Part shown: positions 13,103 to 18,859 of the stretch, in pieces | Layout: each line of letters starts with the position of its first letter | How positions within the stretch are numbered: the first letter of the stretch is position 1 | Source of the DNA: JADJWR01 sp964509545 | GTDB taxonomy: Bacteria > Pseudomonadota > Gammaproteobacteria > Burkholderiales > Burkholderiaceae_F | Direction: 5' to 3' | DNA: 18,859 nt | NCBI GenBank assembly: GCA_964509545.1 | Contig: CAZDXQ010000058.1 | Location: forward strand, 1 to 18,859 | Made by a program: the position numbers and the translations under genes | The notes under the pieces: model-generated | What the model saw: only the letters and a program-made list of their open reading frames with translations | The model's database searches: none | What the model was told of the DNA's origin: nothing

Positions 13103-13415
13103 GCCGGCGCCGATCGTGCAGGCCCTCTCAGCGGCGCCGCCTCGTCCCGCGCGAGATTTCGGTGTCGGACCGAGCCGCCGCGGGATGACGGCGGCAACGC
13201 GGGCGGACGCATCCTTCTTCCGCCGCCGCTGCTGCCGATCCTCCCGTGCGGCCACGCAAGGGCCGGGCACGACGGCACCGCTGATCGCGTCAGACCGCCG
13301 CCGGAGTCCGGACGCGGCCGGCGCGGTCAGTTCAAGCCCTGCCTGAGATCCCGATCGACTGCACTGCGGCGACCCGTTTCGGCGGTTGGACGTCCGACCG
13401 ACATCGCCATGCGGT
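13103..13415. other. Gap between convergent ppk2 and transporter genes
   Basis: No gene was found in this 313-base stretch. It is very GC-rich, with palindromic GGCGCC runs near 13105-13140 and GTCCGGAC near 13307. No hairpin with a T tract is visible, so termination may be Rho-dependent. At 13320-13333 it carries GGCGCGGTCAGTTC, identical to 14 bases of the repeat at 801-814 and here followed by AAGCCC, which suggests a decayed repeat fragment. Confidence 0.45.
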
Positions 13416-14531
13416 TCACGCGTTTTCTTCCCGCCAAAGCAGGTACTTCATCGTCGCCACCGCGCCGGCGATGATCGAGGCGAGCGCAAGGATCGAACCG
13501 AGCGCCAGCGTCGACACGCCGGAAATGCCCTGCCCGACCGTGCAGCCGAGCGCGGTGACGCCGCCGAAGCCCATCAGCGTCGCGCCGATGATGTGGTCGC
13601 GGGTGTCGACGGCCGAGGCGAAGCCTTCGAGGCGGAACGACTTGCTGACCAACGCCCAGGCCATCGCGCCAAGGACCACGCCCAGCGCCGAGGCGACGCC
13701 GAAGCTCACGCTCAGCGACTTGTCGGTCCACAGCATCAGCAGTTCGAGCGTGTAGGCCATCGGCGCGACGAAACTCAGCGACTCCGCGGCCCGGGTGTTG
13801 GTGGCGAAGTAGACCATTTCCAGCTGCTCGTTTTCGCCGTGGCCGAGGTGGCCGCTGACGTACCAGCCGCCGGTCACGGCCAGCCCGATCACGACGCCGG
13901 CGACGATCTGCTTCGGATTGTCGCGAAAGCGCGCGTCCATGAAGATGAAGACCAGCAGCGCACCGGCGACCAGCCCGGCAACGATCGCCAGCGCCGACTT
14001 GGCCGACAGCCCGCTCGCGGTGGCCAACAGCGTCGGCAGGTCCTGTCCCTTCAGGCCGAAGGCCGCGAGATCGACGGCGAAGCGGTCCAGGTAGTCGACG
14101 CGCCACTGGCCGAACAGGCCCTTGATCGTCATGTAGCCCGAGATGCCGACGAAGGCGAAAACCACGATCGAGCGCAGGCTGCCGGCGCCGATGCGCAGCA
14201 GGTTCCTGTTGGCGCAGCCGCCGGCCAGCGTCATGCCGACGCCGAAGACGAAGCCGCCGACGATCGCCGACAGCCATAGCAGCCGCGGCCGCGGGTAGAT
14301 CGAGTCGTGCAGCTCGACGAGACCGAGGCCCTGCAGCACGCTGGCGCCGATGATCGCCACCGCGATGGCCAGCAGCCACATCCGCATCCGCCCCCAGTGG
14401 CCCATGTTGACGATGTCCGCGATCGCGCCCATGGTGCAGAAATTGGCGCGCATCGCCACGAAGCCGAAGACAAAGGCGAGCGCGAAGCCGCCGAACACGA
14501 CGATCGCGGCAAGGTTCATCGATTCGTTCAT
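13416..14531 (-). CDS. YeeE/YedE-family sulfur-compound transporter
   Basis: The 371-residue membrane protein belongs to the YeeE/YedE (TsuA-like) family, whose characterised members import thiosulfate through a chain of membrane cysteines. It shows the two-half layout with hydrophobic segments throughout and three conserved cysteine sites: ANFCTMGAIADI (Cys32), TLAGGCANRNLLRIG (Cys106) and ALGCTVGQGISG (Cys330). ATG 14531 is preferred because GAGCGG lies just upstream; an ATG 12 bases later is the alternative. The longer in-frame extension upstream lies in the gap before dsrR and looks non-coding. It starts 58 bases after dsrR on the same strand, so it probably belongs to the dsr transcript. 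Substrate (thiosulfate, sulfide or a persulfide) is not determinable. Confidence 0.88.
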   Translation of the reverse strand: MNESMNLAAIVVFGGFALAFVFGFVAMRANFCTMGAIADIVNMGHWGRMRMWLLAIAVAIIGASVLQGLGLVELHDSIYPRPRLLWLSAIVGGFVFGVGMTLAGGCANRNLLRIGAGSLRSIVVFAFVGISGYMTIKGLFGQWRVDYLDRFAVDLAAFGLKGQDLPTLLATASGLSAKSALAIVAGLVAGALLVFIFMDARFRDNPKQIVAGVVIGLAVTGGWYVSGHLGHGENEQLEMVYFATNTRAAESLSFVAPMAYTLELLMLWTDKSLSVSFGVASALGVVLGAMAWALVSKSFRLEGFASAVDTRDHIIGATLMGFGGVTALGCTVGQGISGVSTLALGSILALASIIAGAVATMKYLLWREENA

Positions 14532-14589
14532 CGTCCGCTCAACTGGCGCATTGGTCGCCCCCGGCCGAAACCTTTCGCCTCGGTGTCGT

Positions 14590-14955
14590 TCATCCGCAGC
14601 CGCCCGTGCCGCAGGCGCAGCCGCCTCCGCTTGCCGGGTCTTCGGTCGGCGACCCGGTCGGACGCTCGTCGGCACGGTAGAAGACGAAGCGCATGTCGCC
14701 GGGCGCGATCTCGACGAAGTCGATCACCGTGCCGGCGATCGGCTCCATCGATGGCGGCGACACCAGCAGGGTGATGCCGGCATCGGTCACGACCTCCTCG
14801 TCCTGTTCGCGCCGCTCGTCGAAACCCATGCCGTATTCGATCCCGCCGTCGTCGCCGCGGCGGGCAGCCACGCGCAGCGCCAGTCCCGGCTCCGGCGCTT
14901 TGTCAAGCGCGGCGCGGAGCTGCTCGGCGGCCGCCGGGGTGATTTCGATCATCAT
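14590..14955 (-). CDS. dsrR: DsrR, A-type-carrier-like Dsr protein
   Basis: The 121-residue protein begins with tandem ATGs (14955 and 14952) behind GCGGGA, ten bases after dsrN. It has the HesB/IscA fold signature: IEITPAAAEQLRAAL, GLALRVAARRG, GIEYGMGFDE, and GITLLVSPPSMEPIAGTVIDFVE. DsrR resembles A-type iron-sulfur carriers but lacks their cluster cysteines and acts after transcription on dsr expression in Allochromatium. Here the first IscA cysteine position is replaced within RRGDDGGIEY. The end is unusual: a Gly/Cys tail, GGGCACGTGGCG, places three cysteines after a PTGSPTEDPAS linker, so a metal-binding role cannot be excluded. The assignment rests on fold motifs plus the dsrN-dsrR order. 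Confidence 0.85.
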   Translation of the reverse strand: MMIEITPAAAEQLRAALDKAPEPGLALRVAARRGDDGGIEYGMGFDERREQDEEVVTDAGITLLVSPPSMEPIAGTVIDFVEIAPGDMRFVFYRADERPTGSPTEDPASGGGCACGTGGCG

Positions 14956-14965
14956 CGGTTCCCGC

Positions 14966-16348
14966 TCAGGCGGCCCGGGCAAGGCCGCGTGCCGCGCGCT
15001 GCGCGCGCGCAAAGGCGACAAAGCGCGCCGGCCAGTCGTGCCCGGCCACGCTGCGCAGGTGGGCATAGGAGGCCAGCGTGTTGTGCAGCACGATGCCGTC
15101 GCGCGCGCCGTCGATGCCGTGGCCGCGCTGCACGCGGTAGGCATAGCGCAGGGCCGGCTCGACGTTGACCAGGCGCGAGTAGTGGAACTCGTGCGCGCGC
15201 AGCGCCTCGGGCGCAGGCCCCGGCCACGGATGCGCATCGGTCTGCTGCAGAACGACGTAACCGCGCCCCACCGGCCGCGCCAGCATCTCGACGTCCACCG
15301 GCAGCGCGCCGACCATCGGATAGGTGACGTTGCGCCAGCGGATCGAGCGTGCCAGATACATCAGACCGCCGCATTCGGCATAGGTCGGCAGGCCACCCTC
15401 CACCGCCGCCCGGATCTCGGCACGCAGCGACTGGTTCGCCGCCAGATCCGTCGCCAGCACTTCGGGGAAGCCGCCGCCGATGAACAGCGCGTCGACCGCC
15501 GGCAGGTGTGCATCGGCCAAAGTGTCGAAGAACACCAGTTCGGCCCCGGCACGGCGCAGCGATTCGAGGTCCTCCGGGTAATAGAAGCCGAAGGCGCGGT
15601 CGCGGGCGATGCCGACGCGCAGGTCGACAGCAGCCGCTGCGGCCGAAGGCAACGGCGCAGCCGCACCCGCCGTCCCGCAGGCGGCGAGCAGGCGGTCGAG
15701 ATCGACGGCACTGGCCACCGCATCGGCGAGCCGCGCGATGGTTGCCTGTGCCTGCGCCGCCTCGGTCGCCGGCATCAGGCCGAGATGGCGCTCCTCGATG
15801 CGCAGCGCCTCGCTCTCCTGCAGCGCGCCGACGACCGGCACGTCGGTGTAATGCTCGATCGCGGCGCGCAGCTTGGCCTCGTGCCGCGCGCCGCCGACGC
15901 GGTTCAGGATCACGCCGGCGATGCGGACATCGCGGTCGAAGGCCTGGTTGCCGAGCACGAGCGGCGCGACACCACGCGTCATGCCGCGCGCATCGAGCAC
16001 CAGCACCACCGGCAGGACGAGCAGCTTGGCCAGGGCGGCGCTGCTGTTGCTGCCGTCGAGCGCCAGGCCGTCGTGGAGCCCCTTGTTGCCCTCGATCAGC
16101 GCCACGTCGGCGCCAGCGCAGGCGGACTCGAACACGGCCGCGACGTCCTGCGGCGCGGAGAGGAACAGATCGAGGTTGCGGCAAGCGCGAGTGCAGGCGG
16201 CAGTCAGCCACAGCGGATCGATGAAGTCGGGGCCTTTCTTGAATGGCTGCACTGCCATGGCGCGACGGCGCAGTGCCGCCGCCAACCCGATCGACAGCGT
16301 CGTCTTGCCGGAAGACTTGTGCGCGGCGGAGACAAGAAACCTGTACAT
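14966..16348 (-). CDS. dsrN: DsrN, siroheme amidase (cobyrinate a,c-diamide synthase family)
   Basis: The 460-residue cytoplasmic enzyme is CobB/CbiA-like. DsrN uses ATP and glutamine to amidate siroheme, giving the siroamide of DsrAB. Seen in order are the P-loop AAHKSSGKTTLSIG (Lys and Thr at 15-17), FKKGPDFIDP (36-44), the LIEGNKGLHDG loop (84-94), VILNRVGG, and the class I glutamine amidotransferase domain with IGGGFPE (290-296), nucleophile Cys326 in YAECGGLMYL, HEFHYSR (387-392), and the terminal SYAHLRS with likely catalytic His430. Length is normal. It starts 3 bases after the dsrP stop and lies in the dsr operon rather than with cobalamin genes, which supports DsrN over CobB. Confidence 0.93.
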   Translation of the reverse strand: MYRFLVSAAHKSSGKTTLSIGLAAALRRRAMAVQPFKKGPDFIDPLWLTAACTRACRNLDLFLSAPQDVAAVFESACAGADVALIEGNKGLHDGLALDGSNSSAALAKLLVLPVVLVLDARGMTRGVAPLVLGNQAFDRDVRIAGVILNRVGGARHEAKLRAAIEHYTDVPVVGALQESEALRIEERHLGLMPATEAAQAQATIARLADAVASAVDLDRLLAACGTAGAAAPLPSAAAAAVDLRVGIARDRAFGFYYPEDLESLRRAGAELVFFDTLADAHLPAVDALFIGGGFPEVLATDLAANQSLRAEIRAAVEGGLPTYAECGGLMYLARSIRWRNVTYPMVGALPVDVEMLARPVGRGYVVLQQTDAHPWPGPAPEALRAHEFHYSRLVNVEPALRYAYRVQRGHGIDGARDGIVLHNTLASYAHLRSVAGHDWPARFVAFARAQRAARGLARAA

Positions 16349-16351
16349 CGC

Positions 16352-17524
16352 CTATCTGCCTGCAGGCGCGCCCGCCTCGGCCGGCAGGATGCCGAGCACC
16401 TGTATGCCAACCAGCGTGATCACGAAGGCCGCCGCGACGCCGCCGCTGCCAAGCAGCACTTCCGGCAGGCTCGGCGCGTAACTCGCGATCGCACCGTCGC
16501 GATAGCTGCTCGTCACGTCATAGCCGGGGAAGATTTCCAGCGGGAACGCCTGCCCCCCGATGATGAACACGTAAAGCAGCGCAAACGCACCCACCAGCAC
16601 CAGCGCCGCGGCCGCCCGCAGCGAACGCGCCGTCGCCGCCGGCCGCCAGACGAGCCACAGCGGTACGACGCTGCCCGCGAGCACGAAACCGGCCCAGAAC
16701 AGCAGCGGATAGACGCCGCCGTCGAGCAGGATGAAGCGCTCGAATTCCTTCTGCCGGGCGAAATACAGGTTGGTCAGGTGATAGACGGCGACCAGATACA
16801 GCACCAGCGCCACAAGGATGCCGAGCAGGCCTCGCATCCGCCGCAGCAGGTCATCGCCGACGACCCCGCCGCAGGCAGCCTGCACCAGAACGAATACCGC
16901 CATGCCCCAGGCAAGCGACATGGCGATGAACAGCGGCGGCAGCACCGCCGATGCGTACGCCTGCCGCGCCACAAGGAAGGCGAAGATCGCGCCGGTGCCG
17001 GTGGTCAGCACGAAGCGCCAGACGAGCGCGGCGATGCCAGCCGGCGTCGCATAGCGGTTCATCCGTTTTTCCAGGTGCATCCAAAGGTACAGCGCCACGA
17101 CCGCGAACATGCCCGTGTACAGGAACACGTTCCAGGCGAACACCGACGTGAAGTTGTAGTGGGTCGCGGCAACGACCAGACGCTCCGGCCGGCCGAGGTC
17201 GAGCATCAGCACCATCAGCCCGCCGGCCAGCATGGCCACGCACAGCAGCGCCGACAGGCGCGCCCACGGCTTGTAATGCGCCTGGCCGAAGACACTCGCC
17301 ATCGAGGCGATGTTCAGCACGCCGGAGGCGGCGACGATCAGGAAGATCGCGAACACGTGCGGCGTGCCCCAGACGATCTCGTTGTTCATGCCGGTCGCGA
17401 TGTGGCCCTCATGTTCCATCACGAAGGCGCCGCCGAGGCCGGCGGCGAGCAGCAGCAGGCCGACCGCCAGCCGGATCCAGAAGCCGCGTTCGCCGTTCGC
17501 CGGCAGTGTCGCCACGCTGGCCAT
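16352..17524 (-). CDS. dsrP: DsrP, NrfD-like membrane quinone subunit
   Basis: The 390-residue protein belongs to the NrfD/PsrC family and is very hydrophobic, with about ten membrane segments, for example FWIRLAVGLLLLAAGLGGAF (15-34), IFLIVAASGVLNIASMASVF, LLCVAMLAGGLMVLMLDLG, FLYTGMFAVVALYLWMH, FVLTTGTGAIFAFLVA, and the final AAAFVITLVGIQVLGILP. DsrP is the quinone-interacting integral subunit of DsrMKJOP and works with DsrO and DsrJ. Typical features are DLGRPERLVVAATHYNF after the third helix and FAWNVFLYTG. ATG 17524 shares a base with the dsrO stop (TGATG), indicating translational coupling. A GTG codon just upstream is possible but less likely. Confidence 0.93.
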   Translation of the reverse strand: MASVATLPANGERGFWIRLAVGLLLLAAGLGGAFVMEHEGHIATGMNNEIVWGTPHVFAIFLIVAASGVLNIASMASVFGQAHYKPWARLSALLCVAMLAGGLMVLMLDLGRPERLVVAATHYNFTSVFAWNVFLYTGMFAVVALYLWMHLEKRMNRYATPAGIAALVWRFVLTTGTGAIFAFLVARQAYASAVLPPLFIAMSLAWGMAVFVLVQAACGGVVGDDLLRRMRGLLGILVALVLYLVAVYHLTNLYFARQKEFERFILLDGGVYPLLFWAGFVLAGSVVPLWLVWRPAATARSLRAAAALVLVGAFALLYVFIIGGQAFPLEIFPGYDVTSSYRDGAIASYAPSLPEVLLGSGGVAAAFVITLVGIQVLGILPAEAGAPAGR

Positions 17525-18267
17525 CACAACCCCGCGTAGCGCACGCCGGTATTCAATCGCAGGTCGGCGCGCAGTTGCCTGCTCCGGATCTCCGCCAGGC
17601 GACGCGAGATCTCCGAGTCCGGATCATTGAGGTCGCCGAAGAGGATCGCCCTGGTCGGGCAGGCCTCGGCGCAGGCGGTGTTGCGCTGGCCGCGGTCGAT
17701 CCGGTGCACGCACAGCGTGCAGGATTCGACACAGCCCTTGCCGCGCGGCACTTCCGGCTTCTGCTGCGTCAGCGGTTCGTGCACGAAGCTTCTCGCCTTG
17801 TACGGGCAGGCCATCATGCAGTAGCGGCAGCCGATGCAGGTGTGGCGGTCGACCAGCACGATACCGTCGGCGCGCTTGAACGAGGCACCGGTAGGGCACA
17901 CGTCGACGCACGGCGGCTCGGCGCAGTGCTGGCACATTACCGGCGCGCCGGTCTTGCGCCCGCTGCGGCGATCGGTCAGTTCGACCTTGCGGATCCACTG
18001 CACATCGACCGGCCTCGTCCCGGCTTCGAGCCCGTTTTCGCGGTTGCACGCGAGCACGCATTCGTTGCAGCCTTCGCGGCACAGGTTGGCATCGATCAGC
18101 ATGCCCCAACGCACCTTGGCGCTGACCGGCTCGCCCGGCTTCGCCGCGCGCGCGACCTCGACCAGCATCACCCCCGGCGCGATCGTCACCCCGGCCAGCG
18201 CTGCCGCGGCGGCCAGCACTTTGCGCCGCGAGGGCGCCGGCGCCTGTTCGCGCGACGTGCCCATCAT
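17524..18267 (-). CDS. dsrO: DsrO, periplasmic iron-sulfur protein with Tat signal
   Basis: The protein is 247 residues from ATG 18267 (or one fewer from the tandem ATG 18264); both overlap the dsrJ stop. The N-terminus has a Tat signal, SRRKVLAAAAALAG, so it is exported folded. Four cluster-binding cysteine sets follow: CREGCNECVLACNRENG (63-79, with the CX3C spacing usual in DsrO), CQHCAEPPCVDVCPTGA (112-128), CIGCRYCMMACPYK (144-157), and CVESCTLC ... CAEACPTRA (179-207). DsrO is the DmsB-like electron carrier between DsrJ and DsrP on the periplasmic side of the complex. The Tat signal distinguishes it from the related soeB product in this window. Confidence 0.94.
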   Translation of the reverse strand: MMGTSREQAPAPSRRKVLAAAAALAGVTIAPGVMLVEVARAAKPGEPVSAKVRWGMLIDANLCREGCNECVLACNRENGLEAGTRPVDVQWIRKVELTDRRSGRKTGAPVMCQHCAEPPCVDVCPTGASFKRADGIVLVDRHTCIGCRYCMMACPYKARSFVHEPLTQQKPEVPRGKGCVESCTLCVHRIDRGQRNTACAEACPTRAILFGDLNDPDSEISRRLAEIRSRQLRADLRLNTGVRYAGL

Positions 18268-18653
18268 TGCCTGGCCACCGGCTTGGCCACCGCGCCGGGG
18301 CGGCCCTGGTGGCAGTCGAAGCAATCGAGCTTGACGCCGACGTAGTCATGGCAGGACTGGCAGAACGCATCGCGGCTGCCGATCGCCGCGCCGGTGGTCT
18401 TGCCGGCGTGGCATTCGAGGCAGCGCGTCAGCGCCTGATCGCCGCCGCGCACGCCCTCGTGCACGGTGCGGTCGCGCCGGTGCTTGAGCATGTCCATGTG
18501 CGTGCGCCGCATCACTTCCGGCGGCGCCACGCAGGTTGTGGCTTTGTCGACTTCGAGCTTCGGCAGCGGCACGCGGCTCGCCTGCGCGTGCGTGGCCACG
18601 GCAACGCCGGCGAACGCCAGCACCGCCGCGATCCCGCGCAGCACGCCAAGCAT
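18264..18653 (-). CDS. dsrJ: DsrJ, triheme cytochrome c
   Basis: The start is ATG 18653, two bases after the dsrL stop, with a strong ribosome site (GGGGGAG) inside the end of dsrL; a longer open frame upstream only mirrors dsrL. The 129-residue protein has an N-terminal hydrophobic segment (LGVLRGIAAVLAFAGVAVA) that is a signal peptide or uncleaved anchor. Three heme sites follow: CLECH (78-82), CQSCH (98-102) and CFDCH (111-115). Cys41 in TTCVAPPEVM corresponds to the axial Cys that gives DsrJ its rare His/Cys heme ligation. DsrJ is the periplasmic subunit of DsrMKJOP, possibly a sulfur-redox site. Its stop overlaps the dsrO start. Confidence 0.94.
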   Translation of the reverse strand: MLGVLRGIAAVLAFAGVAVATHAQASRVPLPKLEVDKATTCVAPPEVMRRTHMDMLKHRRDRTVHEGVRGGDQALTRCLECHAGKTTGAAIGSRDAFCQSCHDYVGVKLDCFDCHQGRPGAVAKPVARQ

Positions 18654-18655
18654 CG

Positions 18656-18859
18656 CTACTCCCCCAGCCCCATCTGGATGTAGCCGGTCGGGCAGACGTC
18701 GGCGCAGATGTGGCAGCCGACGCAGCGGTCGTAGTCGGTGAAGACGTAGCGGCCGGTCGTCGCCTCCTTCTTCGGCACCTTCTTCACCGCCAGCTGCGGG
18801 CAGTAGACGACGCAGTTGTCGCACTCGAAGCACAGGCCGCAGCTCATGCAGCGCTTGGC
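18656..18859 (-). CDS. dsrL: DsrL, C-terminal ferredoxin domain (window-edge partial)
   Basis: The frame is open to the end of the window and ends at TAG 18658-18656, giving the last 67 residues. They form a two-cluster ferredoxin domain: CMSCGLCFECDNCVVYCP, then DRCVGCHICADVCPTGYIQMG. This C-terminus, starting AKRCMSCG and placed directly before dsrJ, matches DsrL, the flavin- and FeS-containing NAD(P)H-linked partner of reverse DsrAB. The GltD-like flavin part lies outside. Order L-J-O-P-N-R agrees with the Allochromatium operon dsrABEFHCMKLJOPNRS. Confidence 0.88.
   Translation of the reverse strand, partial: AKRCMSCGLCFECDNCVVYCPQLAVKKVPKKEATTGRYVFTDYDRCVGCHICADVCPTGYIQMGLGE

Noticed and set aside
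10793..13270. An 825-residue minus-strand frame opposite the regulator and ppk2
   Set aside because: Antisense shadow in GC-rich coding sequence; PPK2 and receiver/HTH motifs prove the plus-strand reading.
14693..17539. A 948-residue plus-strand frame opposite dsrR, dsrN and dsrP
   Set aside because: Low-complexity Arg/His/Gln text; the minus strand gives overlapping-stop dsr genes with full motifs.
18654..18833. Upstream extension of dsrJ
   Set aside because: It is an out-of-frame reading of the dsrL ferredoxin domain, whereas ATG 18653 has a strong ribosome site and begins with the hydrophobic N-terminal segment.
1..18859. CRISPR array, tRNA, rRNA, insertion sequence or phage elements
   Set aside because: No regularly spaced direct repeats, no tRNA-like cloverleaf or rRNA signature, and no transposase, integrase or phage protein in any frame read.

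Overview
This window comes from a high-GC, sulfur-oxidising proteobacterium, most likely a chemolithotrophic betaproteobacterium. That placement is inferred from gene content, the dsr gene order and the style of the intergenic repeats, not from a marker gene. It holds three blocks of dissimilatory sulfur-oxidation genes: the end of aprA (APS reductase), a complete soeABC set (membrane-bound, cytoplasm-facing sulfite dehydrogenase), and the downstream half of a dsr operon (end of dsrL, then dsrJ, dsrO, dsrP, dsrN and dsrR) followed by a YeeE/YedE transporter.

Layout. Plus strand, 1-2685: 3' end of aprA, a small unrecognised protein, a SlyD-like FKBP isomerase, a 52-residue protein, a DsrC/TusE-family protein lacking the C-terminal cysteine, and a secreted DUF302 protein. 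Minus strand, 4530-2687: a YfcE-like phosphoesterase translationally coupled to an exported dienelactone-hydrolase-like protein, then a small protein whose motifs recall sulfur oxygenase reductase (SOR). Plus strand, 4760-13102: soeA, soeB, soeC, a NarX-type soluble histidine kinase with a cysteine-bearing GAF domain, a NarL-type regulator, and a class I-type polyphosphate kinase 2. Minus strand, 18859-13416: dsrL(partial)-J-O-P-N-R and the YeeE/YedE transporter.

How the parts fit. Reverse-acting Dsr releases sulfite in the cytoplasm. DsrL is the redox partner of DsrAB, DsrJOP belong to the DsrMKJOP membrane complex, DsrN amidates siroheme for DsrAB, and DsrR supports dsr expression or maturation. 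Sulfite can then be oxidised by APR (with AMP, giving APS and later ATP) or directly by SoeABC, and both routes are encoded here. The kinase/regulator pair lies directly after soeC and may sense redox or sulfur state (inference).

Most interesting items: the SOR-like protein with H-X3-H...E spacing; the DsrC paralogue that keeps only the inner cysteine; two small unrecognised proteins between aprA and that paralogue; a hydrolase with Arg at the catalytic His position; a DsrR with a late Gly/Cys tail; and several inverted repeats in the gaps, two of which look like known families of dispersed proteobacterial repeats. No tRNA, rRNA, insertion sequence, phage gene or CRISPR array was seen.
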